Source of the DNA: Mycolicibacterium celeriflavum
GTDB lineage: Bacteria > Actinomycetota > Actinomycetes > Mycobacteriales > Mycobacteriaceae
Assembly (NCBI RefSeq): GCF_010731795.1
Contig: NZ_AP022591.1
Coordinates: forward strand, 1,860,001-1,924,000
Reading direction: 5' to 3'
DNA length: 64,000 nucleotides
Under the pieces are notes generated by a model. It had not been told where the DNA came from. It worked only from the letters and a program-made list of their open reading frames with translations, and did no database searches. Position numbers and translations under genes: made by a program. This document shows, piece after piece, positions 37,059 to 45,674 of the stretch; positions within the stretch are counted from its first letter, which is position 1, and every line of letters starts with the position of its first letter.

Positions 37059-39707
37059 ATGGCGAATCCTCTCACCGGCGACTACAGCGCAGTGGTGCAG
37101 ATCGCCATGCGGCAGATCAATGGGCTCCTGGCCACCCTCCACCAGAACGGCGACCAGGACACCCCACTGAAGTTCTTTCACAGCATGGCCACACGCATCG
37201 GCGACCCTCGCCGTAGACGTCCGGAGGTCGGCGCGTTCGGGGACTGGGTGGTGGCATACCAGAAAGCCGGACCCGGCCGCGGGCTTGATGATCTTCGTAC
37301 TCAGCTGACTGCCACCGCGCCGCCGGGAACCGCGAAGATGCTTTCAGATGCGTTCGTCGGGTTCGATCAGGACTGGGAGGTCGAGCTGCCTCCTGACGTG
37401 GTGCGCGGAATAGTGAAGCTGCAGGTGTCCTCGATTTCGATCACAGTTCCGACCGGGTCGTCAACCGAGGTCACCATTCACGCGGACGTCCGGGCGCAGT
37501 ACTACCCGGATCCCGGTACCACCGAGATACCCAACTCGATACACGGCGAGGTGCGGGCCGCTTTCGACGTCAGGCAGACGCCGCAGGGTTCCGGACGTCG
37601 ACTGCTGATTCAGCCCTCGGCTCAGGACTCCAAGTTCGAGTTCGTCGCCGCGCCCGGAAGCGGATTGACGACAGCAGAGGTGGGCAAGATTGCTGCGCAG
37701 GTTCGCAAGTTCGTTCGCGAAGGTGTGTCTCTGCTGCCCGTGGACTTGCCTCCTCACTTCGCGTTCACCGAGTTCAAGGGTCTCGGGTCCGGCGCCAACC
37801 AGGTGATCGCCCTGCCGTTCCAATTGTCGGGTGCTCCTTCGCCAGCCGACGGCCTCCAAAGCCTCACGCAATCCTTCATAGGCGCAAGTGGATTCGGCTT
37901 CGCGGTCAGTAAAGAACACGTCGGTACCCTCATTGATCTCGAGGCGATTCGCCAGGCGATCAAGAACCGGCGGCCACTGAAGTTCAGCATCGGCACCATC
38001 TTCGGCGGGTCTGTTTCCGTGACATATCGCCTGCGCTTCAGCTCCGGGCCGACCTTGACGTTCAAAAACGGTGCGATCGAGATCGGCGGTCGAGTCGCGG
38101 CGGAAACCGATACGTCGTGGGCACCCAACGGCTTCGTCAGCTTCAAGCAGCGAGTCACGCTCGTCTTGGACGCGACCAGCCAGAGAATCAGCTTGGAAAG
38201 CGCTGGCGAGCCCGATGTCGATGAGTCATGGTTCATCCCGCACGGCAGGGCGGTCAACATCGTGAGGGCTGAGCTTGACGCAGCGCTGGAGCGGAACCGC
38301 ACAGCGATCCACCGCGTCTTCGACGACGCCAGAAACACAATCACCAACGGGCTGCGGAGGTTTGATGCCAGCACGTCGGCTTCGTACACTGCCGTCCACA
38401 TCACCACCGACGGCGTAGTTGTCCGCGGCGAGATTCGCACCGCCGGACGCCGCGCACCGGTCGTCGAGATCGGTGAGACGCACAACGGCGCCGCGTTCAC
38501 CGCGCTTCAAAGTTGGATCCCGGCCGGCCGCATCGATCGGTTCGTCTGGACGTGGGTGGAACGTTCAGGGGCCGACAGCATCTGGTCAGGTGTCGAAAGA
38601 TCCTTCGTCGACGAGCACCGCTTCATCCTTCCCAAGCCCGAAGGCCTCACCAACGTCAGCCAGATCTGCCTACGGATAGAAGGCAGCCAGATCACGCCGT
38701 CCGGACAGCACGTCAGCATCGCAGGCGGCACGACGTGCAAAGTCCCAGAGCCTGAGTTCGAGATGAGCGTGCCATCGTGGTGGGCACCGCTCACCATTCC
38801 GTTCTGGAGACCGAGCCCGCCCGACACGGTCCCCTTGAGGCAGGCAATTGCCGGACACATAAGTGTGCCCGGGTTTCCCGGCGACACTGCGCCCAAACTG
38901 AACGCTCTTGTCTACTTCGTTGACGATCGCCAGGATCGCTTCTTGGATCCGCTGATCGAAGCGCTGGCTCAATCGCCCCATAGGTCTTCGGTCGTGATGA
39001 CGGTAGTCGTACCGACCGGCACATTCGACACGTCTCGGCGGGAGGTGGAAAGCAAACTCGGTGTGAATCGGGAAAGCCTTCCGCCGGTACACTTCACCGA
39101 AGACGACGAGGGCGGCTGGACACGGACATTCGGGGTTTCCAGCACGCCGTCGATGTACCTGCTCAATTCGAAGAGCGAGTTCGTCTGGAGGAACGACGGC
39201 GATCCAGACGTGGCGGACGTGCTTGCGGCACTGGACAAGTACGCGGTCGCCACGTTGCCCTCCGGTTTCCGTCCGCTCCGGCTGACCGTCTCGCCAGGCG
39301 ATCCGGCGCCGAATGTGAGGTTCGAAGACGAGGGACATCAGTACGCGCTGCACCGCATGCGTGGACGCGAGGTCTTCCTGACGTTCTGGCAATCGTGGTC
39401 TGCGCCTTGCTTCTCGGAACTGCAACGGCTGCAGCGACTACACCAGACGAGTCGACAGCCGCCCTTCATCGTCGGGTTACACGGCGGCGCCGACGGCAAG
39501 GCTGTCGGCGACGTCCGCAAGCGCCTCGGCCTGTCGTACCCGCTCGTCCAGGACCACCAACAGCGGATTGCCCGCGCATACGGCGTCCGTTGCTGGCCCA
39601 CGTCGGTCAAGGTCGACGCCGAAGGGCGCGTCGAACACATCCAGTTCGGAACGGCGCACGAACACATGCGACCTGGCGTCGACCAAGGATCGGCAGCGCC
39701 GGTCTGA
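37059..39707 (+). CDS. 882-residue protein with C-terminal thioredoxin-like domains
   Basis: ATG 37059 follows AAGG, 10 bases after the FN3-type gene. There is no signal peptide. Residues 1-600 are unrecognised and beta-rich (NPLTGDYSAVVQIAMRQINGLLATLHQNG at the start). From about 620 a degenerate thioredoxin fold ends in FGVSSTPSMYLLNSKSEFVW. A second, clearer redoxin domain starts at about 755 (VSPGDPAPNVRFEDEGHQYALHRMRGREVFLTFWQSWSAPCFSELQ). There the TlpA-type WCxxC motif is replaced by WSAPC, so the nucleophilic first cysteine is serine. CWPTS supplies the cis-Pro loop. Its role in the operon is unknown; it could be a cytoplasmic or TULIP-like lipid-binding partner with a redox-sensing tail. 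Confidence 0.6.
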   Translation: MANPLTGDYSAVVQIAMRQINGLLATLHQNGDQDTPLKFFHSMATRIGDPRRRRPEVGAFGDWVVAYQKAGPGRGLDDLRTQLTATAPPGTAKMLSDAFVGFDQDWEVELPPDVVRGIVKLQVSSISITVPTGSSTEVTIHADVRAQYYPDPGTTEIPNSIHGEVRAAFDVRQTPQGSGRRLLIQPSAQDSKFEFVAAPGSGLTTAEVGKIAAQVRKFVREGVSLLPVDLPPHFAFTEFKGLGSGANQVIALPFQLSGAPSPADGLQSLTQSFIGASGFGFAVSKEHVGTLIDLEAIRQAIKNRRPLKFSIGTIFGGSVSVTYRLRFSSGPTLTFKNGAIEIGGRVAAETDTSWAPNGFVSFKQRVTLVLDATSQRISLESAGEPDVDESWFIPHGRAVNIVRAELDAALERNRTAIHRVFDDARNTITNGLRRFDASTSASYTAVHITTDGVVVRGEIRTAGRRAPVVEIGETHNGAAFTALQSWIPAGRIDRFVWTWVERSGADSIWSGVERSFVDEHRFILPKPEGLTNVSQICLRIEGSQITPSGQHVSIAGGTTCKVPEPEFEMSVPSWWAPLTIPFWRPSPPDTVPLRQAIAGHISVPGFPGDTAPKLNALVYFVDDRQDRFLDPLIEALAQSPHRSSVVMTVVVPTGTFDTSRREVESKLGVNRESLPPVHFTEDDEGGWTRTFGVSSTPSMYLLNSKSEFVWRNDGDPDVADVLAALDKYAVATLPSGFRPLRLTVSPGDPAPNVRFEDEGHQYALHRMRGREVFLTFWQSWSAPCFSELQRLQRLHQTSRQPPFIVGLHGGADGKAVGDVRKRLGLSYPLVQDHQQRIARAYGVRCWPTSVKVDAEGRVEHIQFGTAHEHMRPGVDQGSAAPV

Positions 39708-39718
39708 ACGGCCGAACT

Positions 39719-40141
39719 ATGCAACTTGCCCTGACAGCATTCGTCGTGCTTGCAATCGATCAAGGGTGCAAGCTGCTGGTTCGCAGTGACCGGTTCGAAA
39801 GCGTGCAGTTGGGGCAGTTCGGAAGCCTGCGCATGATCGGGGGACGATTGTGGTTGCGTCGGCTGGCCGGCCGTGGCCCGAAAGCGCTGTGGCTCTGGGC
39901 TGTATCGGCCGGTGTGCTGATAACCGCAAGTGCCTGGATTCCATCGTCGTTTGTGTTCGTCGGGCTGCTGGTCGGCGGCTCGTTGAGCAACCTCCTGGAG
40001 AGTTCGGTGCGGGGATCGGTCACCGATTACGTGTGTCTGCGGTTCTGGCCGGCGTTCAACCTCGCCGATGTCGCGCTCGCGGCCGGCGCGCTCGGCATTG
40101 TGATCGAGCTGCTGAAGACGCTAGAGGCAACTGCGGGGTGA
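39719..40141 (+). CDS. LspA-like (signal peptidase II-type) protein
   Basis: The product has 140 residues with four hydrophobic segments. It shows LAIDQGCKLLV near residue 14 (compare DQxTK), GSLSNLLESSVRGSVTDYV, with the catalytic aspartate at D103, and WPAFNLADVALAAGALGIVIEL, with the second aspartate at D117. The family motif NxxDR appears as NLLES, so it is divergent from housekeeping LspA. It lies 11 bases after the previous gene and one base before the Lgt-like gene. It probably cleaves the signal of the FN3-type lipoprotein after lipidation. Confidence 0.7.
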   Translation: MQLALTAFVVLAIDQGCKLLVRSDRFESVQLGQFGSLRMIGGRLWLRRLAGRGPKALWLWAVSAGVLITASAWIPSSFVFVGLLVGGSLSNLLESSVRGSVTDYVCLRFWPAFNLADVALAAGALGIVIELLKTLEATAG

Positions 40142-40142
40142 C

Positions 40143-40928
40143 ATGAGCGCACCGCAGGCAACTCCCGCAGCGATGATCGGCTTCCCCCGGTTCTTCGTGT
40201 TTGCCGGGCGTCGCGTCAACTCGTACAAAGCCTTTTTGGCCGTTGGCATCTGCACCGGCACACTGTCGACGGCAGCGGTGGCAGACGCGTCCGGGCTCTC
40301 TCCACTGCGGGTCGGGCTGGCGGCGATGGTGTCCGCGCTCGCCGGGTTGATCGGGGCGCGGGTGTACCACGTGCTCGTGCACGCGCCCACCTACCTCAAA
40401 GCGGGCTCGCCAGGCGCGTTGTGGGATGGCGCGGCCGGAGGTTTGAGCGTTTTCGGCGCCCTGCTCACCTTCGTCCCGATCTCGTTCGCCGCGGCAGCCG
40501 TGGTGGGCATTCCGTTTGCCGCGTTGTGCGATTACATGGGGATCGGCGTGCTCGTCGGTGGCTTCTGGATCCGGTTGGGATGCGCGTTCAACGGCTGTTG
40601 CGCGGGCCGCGAAACCGACACCCTATTCGGGGTCCGCCTGCACGACACCCTGGGTGTGCGGAAGCGACGCCTCCCGGTGCAATTTCTCGAAATGGCGTGG
40701 TGGTTCCTCGGATTCCTGTGCATTGCCACTTTGTGGCCCAAGGGATTCCCGCCAGGGAGCTACGCGCTGGCCGTCCTTGCGTGGTATGGCGCGGGACGTT
40801 TCGTTCTCGAGCCCCTGCGCGAACGGCCAGATGTCATATGCGGTCGCGTGCGGATCAATCAGCTCGTGGCCGCGCTGATCGCGTTGTGTGCTGGCAGTGC
40901 GCTGGTCTTCCTTGTCTGGCGTTCGTGA
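40143..40928 (+). CDS. Lgt-like prolipoprotein diacylglyceryl transferase homologue
   Basis: The protein has 261 residues, about seven membrane segments, and starts one base after the LspA-like stop. GARVYHVLVHAPTYLKAGSPGALWDGAAGGLSVFGALL corresponds to the Lgt GGLxxxG region, and RLGCAFNGCCAGRETDTLFG to the GRxxNFINxExxG-like signature in its divergent GCC form. LPVQFLEMAWWFLGF and RFVLEPLRERP complete the pattern. It should transfer diacylglycerol to a lipobox cysteine. Its position with LspA-like and lipoprotein genes strongly suggests a dedicated maturation pair. Confidence 0.7.
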   Translation: MSAPQATPAAMIGFPRFFVFAGRRVNSYKAFLAVGICTGTLSTAAVADASGLSPLRVGLAAMVSALAGLIGARVYHVLVHAPTYLKAGSPGALWDGAAGGLSVFGALLTFVPISFAAAAVVGIPFAALCDYMGIGVLVGGFWIRLGCAFNGCCAGRETDTLFGVRLHDTLGVRKRRLPVQFLEMAWWFLGFLCIATLWPKGFPPGSYALAVLAWYGAGRFVLEPLRERPDVICGRVRINQLVAALIALCAGSALVFLVWRS

Positions 40929-41026
40929 CGCCCGGCTCTTTCCGATCACGGCTCCGACGCAGCCATTCATCGAGTTTCGAAGTTTTCTCACGACGATGGC
41001 CTGCCGGTTTGTCTCACGCTCCGGGC

Positions 41027-42070
41027 CTACACTCTCACGGCCTCAATGAGGAACTCCGACATGCCGCCGGGAAGAGGACGGCGCGAGAAGGACTGGAAAC
41101 CAGCTTCCTCCAGCCAGCTCATCCATTCAGGCCATGTTCGGACCATTCCCTCTCCGGAGGCGAGCGTCAAAAAGTAGGCGCAAAGGTGCGCTACGAAGGG
41201 CGGCCCCATCTCGTCGTCGTCCTGTAGCGCCTCGATCACATAGAGGCTCGCACCCGGCCGAAGCGCCCGCGCAGCCTTCGCGAGCAAACTGCGTACCTTT
41301 TCTTCGGACCAGATCGAGAGGAATCGGGAGAACAACATCGCATCGAATCCCCCGGGGAGCTCTTCCGCGAAACAGTCCCCGCCGACCGCCGTGACCCTCT
41401 CGGCCATCCCCTGCGCCGCCAGGCGGGCGCGGGTGGACTCCGCGACGGTCGGAAGGTCGAGTACGGTCACGTGCAGGTCAGGCCAGCGGCCCGCGAGGAT
41501 GGTGGCGTTCACGGCCTCGCCGCCGCCCACGTCCAGCAACCTGCGGTGGCGCGACAGGTCAAGCGTCTCCGCGAGGAAGGCCGCGGTCCCAAACGAGACG
41601 AGGCTCATCATCTCGTGAAAGATCTTCTCCAACGGTGGATTTTCCGCGAGCCGCATATAGAGGTTCGACGCAGATCCCGGGATCTCCTGCAGCCCGACGT
41701 TGGTGTTGGCCTTGAGCGCCTCAGCGAACCGCGCCATGGGTCGATACTGAATATGGTTCGCCATTCGCACAGCGGGCACCATGTTCGCCGGGTGCGCTTT
41801 CGAGAAGAACCGCTCCGCGCCTGAGGTGTTGAAGTAACGATCGCCCTCCTTTCGGAGCAGGCCGACCGCGCTGCAGCCGAGCAGGAGAATACGCGCGGGC
41901 TGGTTCTCGAGCTTCAGGTGCTCGGCGACCTCATCGCGCGTGAGGCCCGGCGAGCGAGAGAGCAACGTAAACAGGTCGAGCTCGACCGCGGAAGCCAAGA
42001 ATTGGAAATAATACATCCCGAGAAATAGATCTAAAATCGCATTCTCGTCTTGTTCGGTTAGCTCTTTCAT
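41027..42070 (-). CDS. SAM-dependent O-methyltransferase (dimerisation-domain type)
   Basis: The product has 347 residues. The N-terminal dimerisation domain (ILDLFLGMYYFQFLASAVELDLFTLLSRSPGLTRDEVAEHLKLENQPARILLLGCSAVGLLRKEGDRYFNT) is the plant-O-methyltransferase type. The SAM domain contains RRLLDVGGGEAVNATILAGRWPDLHVTVLDLPTV and an acidic loop VGGDCFAEELPGGFDAMLFSRFLSIWSEE. It could methylate a small aromatic or polyketide hydroxyl. The gene stands alone and convergent with the Lgt-like gene. The substrate is unknown. Confidence 0.85.
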   Translation of the reverse strand: MKELTEQDENAILDLFLGMYYFQFLASAVELDLFTLLSRSPGLTRDEVAEHLKLENQPARILLLGCSAVGLLRKEGDRYFNTSGAERFFSKAHPANMVPAVRMANHIQYRPMARFAEALKANTNVGLQEIPGSASNLYMRLAENPPLEKIFHEMMSLVSFGTAAFLAETLDLSRHRRLLDVGGGEAVNATILAGRWPDLHVTVLDLPTVAESTRARLAAQGMAERVTAVGGDCFAEELPGGFDAMLFSRFLSIWSEEKVRSLLAKAARALRPGASLYVIEALQDDDEMGPPFVAHLCAYFLTLASGEGMVRTWPEWMSWLEEAGFQSFSRRPLPGGMSEFLIEAVRV

Positions 42071-42148
42071 GCCAGGCTCCGTGCGCTGAATAGGTCGAAC
42101 AACCGGTAACAGCGTCGCACTCGGCCGGCGGGTTGCCGCTGTTCGCGC

Positions 42149-43774
42149 TCAGTTGCCGGTTGGCAGGCCGATGTCCACCCCGTCTTCCGCGAGCTGTTCT
42201 CTCAAGAATTTGAATCTCTGGTACTGCGTGACGGTGATCGGGCCCGAATAGCCTTCGCTCTGGAGCTTCCGCGGAGGGTATTTCAGGTAGGTCTGCATCA
42301 GCTCCTTGACCGCATCGTTGATGGATACGAGGGTCCACGTGTGCTCGGTGTAGTTGTTCATGAAGATGTCGTAGCGTTCCTGCGGGTCCTGCCAGAGATC
42401 GAAGATCTGCGGAACGGTCGCGACGTACGCTTGCGCACCTTTCCAGCCGAGGTTGGTGTCGACCGCGAGACCTCCGGTGGTCGCACCGTCATCACCGCGC
42501 AGATTGAAGACGGCCTTGTAGTGACCGACGCGCACCGCCCCGGGCGTCAGTTCGTTCTCACTGAAGTAGAACCAGGACTTGCGCTCGGACTTGCCGGTTC
42601 CCAACAACACCGGTGACATGTCGTAGCTGTCGAAGATGATGGGCTCGCCCTCACGGTCCTTCTCCGGCAATTGCACCCCAGCCAGCGCGGCGAAGGTCGC
42701 CATGTAATCAAGGCCGCCGACGATATCGGAGTTGCGTGATCCAGCTTTGATCCCCGGGCCCCAGGCGATTGCCGGAACGCGATTGCCGCCCTCGCGAACG
42801 GTGCCCTTGGTACCGCGGAACGGCGTGTAGCCGGCGTCGGGGTAGACGTCCTGCCAGGCGCCGTTGTCCGTCGTCCAGAACACATACGTGTTCTTGTCTA
42901 GGCCCAGCGAGCGGATCTTGTCCATGATGCGGCCGATCCGGGCGTCGTTCTCCACGATTGAATCCGCAAATTTCGACTTCGAGAGCGACTTGCCCTTGAA
43001 ATCAGGGTGCGGCATGTTCGGCTGATGCACTTTCATGAAGTTGACGTGCATGAAGAACGGGTTGTCGGATTTCGCGTTGTTGTCTAGGAACTCCAACGCG
43101 TCCTGCTCGACGTACTCGTCGTAGAACGGAATGCCGACGAGCCCTTTCTCCGGCGTATTGACGTACTGGCCGTTGACCTGGAAGTCCTCTTTCGCCTTCT
43201 CGCCTGCTTTGCCCGATAGCGCGCCCTGCGTCACGCGCTCGAACATCGCGCGTAGTTCCTCATCCATGTCGGGGAACCATTCCGGGTCGGCATAGGTGTA
43301 CGCGTTGAGGTGATAGAGCCCGCAGTGCCGCATTTCGTCGTAGCCGTGCGCGTTGGGTAGTGCGTAATCGGACTCTCCGAGGTGCCATTTGCCGGTGAAG
43401 AACGTCTTGTAATCGGCGGTCTTGAGCATGGACGCGAGAGTCCACTCGGCAGCCGGCAGCCCGCCACCCTGCCCCTGGAAGGCCACGGTCGTCATGCCGC
43501 TGCGATTCGGGATACGTCCGGTGAGAATCGCCGCGCGCCCGGGTGTGCAACTCGGTTGCGCGTAGAACGACATGAACTGCATGCCTTCTTCGGCCATCTG
43601 GTCGAGACCGGGAGTGGGCATCCCGCGGTTTTCGCCACCCCCGTACACGCCCGCATCGCCGTAACCGAAGTCGTCGGAGACGATGAGAACAATGTTCGGC
43701 TTGGACTTGCTCGATTTGCTCGGCGTGGACTTGCTCGATTTGCTCGGCTTGGACTTGCTCGACCCTTGCGCCAT
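42149..43774 (-). CDS. Arylsulfatase, type I (formylglycine) sulfatase
   Basis: ATG 43774 follows GGGAGG and encodes 541 residues. Residues 3-25 are Ser/Lys repeats (SSKSKPSKSSKSTPSKSSKS) made of a tandem 30-base DNA repeat; no signal peptide is evident. The sulfatase core shows NIVLIVSDDFGYGDAG (metal site), SCTPGRAAILTGR with the CxPxR sequence whose Cys (near 74) becomes formylglycine, GKWHLGE and TTDNGAW. It hydrolyses sulfate esters, perhaps for sulfur scavenging. The activating formylglycine enzyme is not in the window. Confidence 0.88.
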   Translation of the reverse strand: MAQGSSKSKPSKSSKSTPSKSSKSKPNIVLIVSDDFGYGDAGVYGGGENRGMPTPGLDQMAEEGMQFMSFYAQPSCTPGRAAILTGRIPNRSGMTTVAFQGQGGGLPAAEWTLASMLKTADYKTFFTGKWHLGESDYALPNAHGYDEMRHCGLYHLNAYTYADPEWFPDMDEELRAMFERVTQGALSGKAGEKAKEDFQVNGQYVNTPEKGLVGIPFYDEYVEQDALEFLDNNAKSDNPFFMHVNFMKVHQPNMPHPDFKGKSLSKSKFADSIVENDARIGRIMDKIRSLGLDKNTYVFWTTDNGAWQDVYPDAGYTPFRGTKGTVREGGNRVPAIAWGPGIKAGSRNSDIVGGLDYMATFAALAGVQLPEKDREGEPIIFDSYDMSPVLLGTGKSERKSWFYFSENELTPGAVRVGHYKAVFNLRGDDGATTGGLAVDTNLGWKGAQAYVATVPQIFDLWQDPQERYDIFMNNYTEHTWTLVSINDAVKELMQTYLKYPPRKLQSEGYSGPITVTQYQRFKFLREQLAEDGVDIGLPTGN

Positions 43775-44152
43775 GTGTACCTCCCAGTGATGTGCAGTCA
43801 GATACCCACTCACCCTGCCACCAATCAGAGGTCGGCGGACAAACATTGCGGGGTTCGGGCGGACAACGACCAAAATTGTTGCCCCTCACCACGTTCGCTT
43901 TGCCGCCCGTTGCCCGCCCAGAGGGGCCGCGTCGTGGGTTGGCCGATGATGCCGGGCGAACGCAACGTCAGCGCGAGGAGTTCGTTCGCTTGGGTCAGGT
44001 ACCTCGCCCGGCGTGAGCTCGCACGATGGACGACCTGGTGTCACGCTGCGCCAAAACGGGCGCCGCACGGATCGCCGACAAGGCGCAATTTGCCAGGTAC
44101 CTCGCCCGGACGGCAACGCGAACCCACCCGGTCGATATCACCGTTGCGGACG
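43775..44152. other. Intergenic stretch with a 16-bp direct repeat
   Basis: I see no convincing gene. CAGGTACCTCGCCCGG occurs at 43996-44011 and again at 44094-44109, 98 bases apart, on the same strand. Its core resembles the GGTACC-containing palindrome at 30391. The region probably carries promoters for the sulfatase (minus strand), with the SDR ending at the other side. Confidence 0.5.
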
Positions 44153-44935
44153 CTACTGCGCGAGGTATCCCCCGTCGACAGGCAGCACCACGCCGGTGAT
44201 GAAGGAGGCGTCGTCGGAAGCGAGGAAGACGATGGCGCTGGCGACTTCGGCCGGTTCGCCGATACGGCCCATCGGGTGCATGCGTTCGATCTCGGCCAGA
44301 TACTCCGCGCCACCCGGCTCGTCCGGCAGCTGCTTGACGCGCTCGGTTCGGATCGTTCCGGGTGCCACGGCGTTGACTCTGATCCCCTGGTCCGCCCACT
44401 CGACCGCTAGGTGCTTGGTCAAGCCAGTGGCGATGAACTTGGCGGGCCCGTAGGCCGCCTGCCGTTTCTGCCCGGCCAGTCCGGAAATCGAGGAGAGGCA
44501 GACGATGGCCCCACCACCGGTCGACAGCATCGCCTCGATCGCGAACTTGCAGGTGAGAAACATGCCACGCCCATCGATGCCCATCACCTCGTCCCAACCG
44601 GCGGTGGTCACCTCCATCGCATCACCTAGCGGAATGATGCCGGCGTTGGCGACCAACACGTCGAGCCGTCCGAAGCGATCGGTCGCTGCTCCGATCATCC
44701 GCCGCGCGTCGTTCTCGACCGAGACGTCGCCGATAACTGTCCCGACCTCCGCACCGGTGTGCCGCAGTTCATCGGCCAGCGCCAGCAGCGGCTCGCCCTG
44801 AACGTCGGTCACGATCAGCCGCGCGCCCTCACGCGCGAAGAGCTCCGCGGTCGCCCGACCGATGCCGAACGCTGCCCCGGTGATCACAGCGGACTTGTCC
44901 AGGAGGCGTCTTGGTCCTTGGATCACAGTTTCCAA
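44153..44935 (-). CDS. Classical SDR oxidoreductase
   Basis: The product has 260 residues with DKSAVITGAAFGIGRATAELFAREGARLIVTDVQG (cofactor), VANAGIIPLG, VCLSSISGLAG (catalytic Ser), AAYGPAKFIATGLTKHLAVEW (YxxxK) and the terminal VVLPVDGGY. It probably reduces or oxidises a carbonyl/alcohol pair. It is the last host gene before the satellite element's left attachment site. The substrate is unknown. Confidence 0.85.
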   Translation of the reverse strand: METVIQGPRRLLDKSAVITGAAFGIGRATAELFAREGARLIVTDVQGEPLLALADELRHTGAEVGTVIGDVSVENDARRMIGAATDRFGRLDVLVANAGIIPLGDAMEVTTAGWDEVMGIDGRGMFLTCKFAIEAMLSTGGGAIVCLSSISGLAGQKRQAAYGPAKFIATGLTKHLAVEWADQGIRVNAVAPGTIRTERVKQLPDEPGGAEYLAEIERMHPMGRIGEPAEVASAIVFLASDDASFITGVVLPVDGGYLAQ

Positions 44936-45040
44936 TTTGCGGTCAGTCCGCCGCTATTCGCGCCTGCGTTCACCGCACTATCGTTTCATTGCTGGTCGGA
45001 CGGTGTCCGAGCTTTGATCGTCGCGGTGCGCGGCGGGGCC

Positions 45041-45078
45041 AAAATGAGAGCAGGCCAGGGATTACGTCCCTGGCCTGC
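45041..45078 (-). terminator. Original ssrA terminator, displaced by the element
   Basis: On the minus strand a perfect 12-bp stem (GCAGGCCAGGGA with TCCCTGGCCTGC) with a 5-base loop is followed by TCTCATTTT. It sits just beyond the left attachment site, where the chromosome would resume after the 3' end of ssrA. It is therefore best read as the native ssrA terminator, now 12.5 kb from the gene. Confidence 0.7.
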
Positions 45079-45088
45079 GACTTCAAAA

Positions 45089-45113
45089 GTGGAGCTGCCG
45101 GGAATCGAACCCG
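45089..45113. repeat. Left attachment site (attL) of the element
   Basis: These 25 bases, beginning GTGGAGCTGCCGGGAATC, are identical to 57626-57650, the T-arm and acceptor end of ssrA. They mark the left boundary of the integrated element. The bases that follow do not continue the tmRNA sequence. Confidence 0.9.
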
Positions 45114-45509
45114 TATAAAGGCCCTTGACCTGCGGTTTTAGGCGAGCGACTCCGGACGAAATCGGACGAATCCGCAGGAAACCGGCTGCGGTGTCTTGAC
45201 AGTGTCAATGCCGCATCGCCAGCAAGGCCGTTGGGCGCTCCGATCCCTTTATGGTTGAGGGCCGACCTGGGGAGCGATACGTCCTGCCAATAGGTCGTTG
45301 ATGGACCATTTCGGTTGCCATAGCTGCCGCTTCGCGACTGCCGGATATGTGAACGAGACTGTTCGCGGTGTCCGTCAACACGCCGATTTGACCACTTCGG
45401 CCCGACACGCCAAGGAGAATTTTTTATCCACAGATTCTCCGGTCGTTCGCAGAGCCACCTTGTTAGCGGTCACCTTGAATGACCTTGAGCTGGTGCTTCA
45501 GCGTTGCCG
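45114..45509. other. Left arm of the element, no firm gene
   Basis: Beyond attL there are paired CGGACGAA motifs near 45160, an inverted TTGACA/TGTCAA pair at 45196-45208, and a perfect DnaA box at 45424-45432. A frame from 45301 could, if the IS is removed together with one copy of its duplication, continue to 48255 as a 106-residue protein with no recognised features and no good ribosome site; I do not call it a gene. Confidence 0.4.
45424..45432 (+). promoter_or_regulatory. DnaA-box match
   Basis: TTATCCACA is a perfect match to the bacterial DnaA consensus in an AT-rich pocket. With the IS removed it would lie about 120 bases from three more near-matches at 48185-48236. Confidence 0.45.
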
Positions 45510-45674
45510 TGTCGGCTGCCAGCTAGAAGGGACCAGCTCGGCGCCGGTTTTGCCATGAGTATGGGACCGCCTGCTTGCCACTGATGGGACCACCGGGCTG
45601 GCTGCTTTGCCAGTTATGGGACCACCCCGGCGTGGCTTCGGGGCTTCCGGTCGTTCGGCCGCTGTATTGGCCGA

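Noticed and set aside
45089..45120. Apparent partial tRNA T-arm
   Set aside because: It is the attL copy of the ssrA 3' end; no tRNA body is attached.
45301..45509. Interrupted 106-codon gene across the IS element
   Set aside because: Removing the IS and one target copy does give a continuous frame to 48255, but there is no ribosome site, no family resemblance, and origin-like motifs overlap it.
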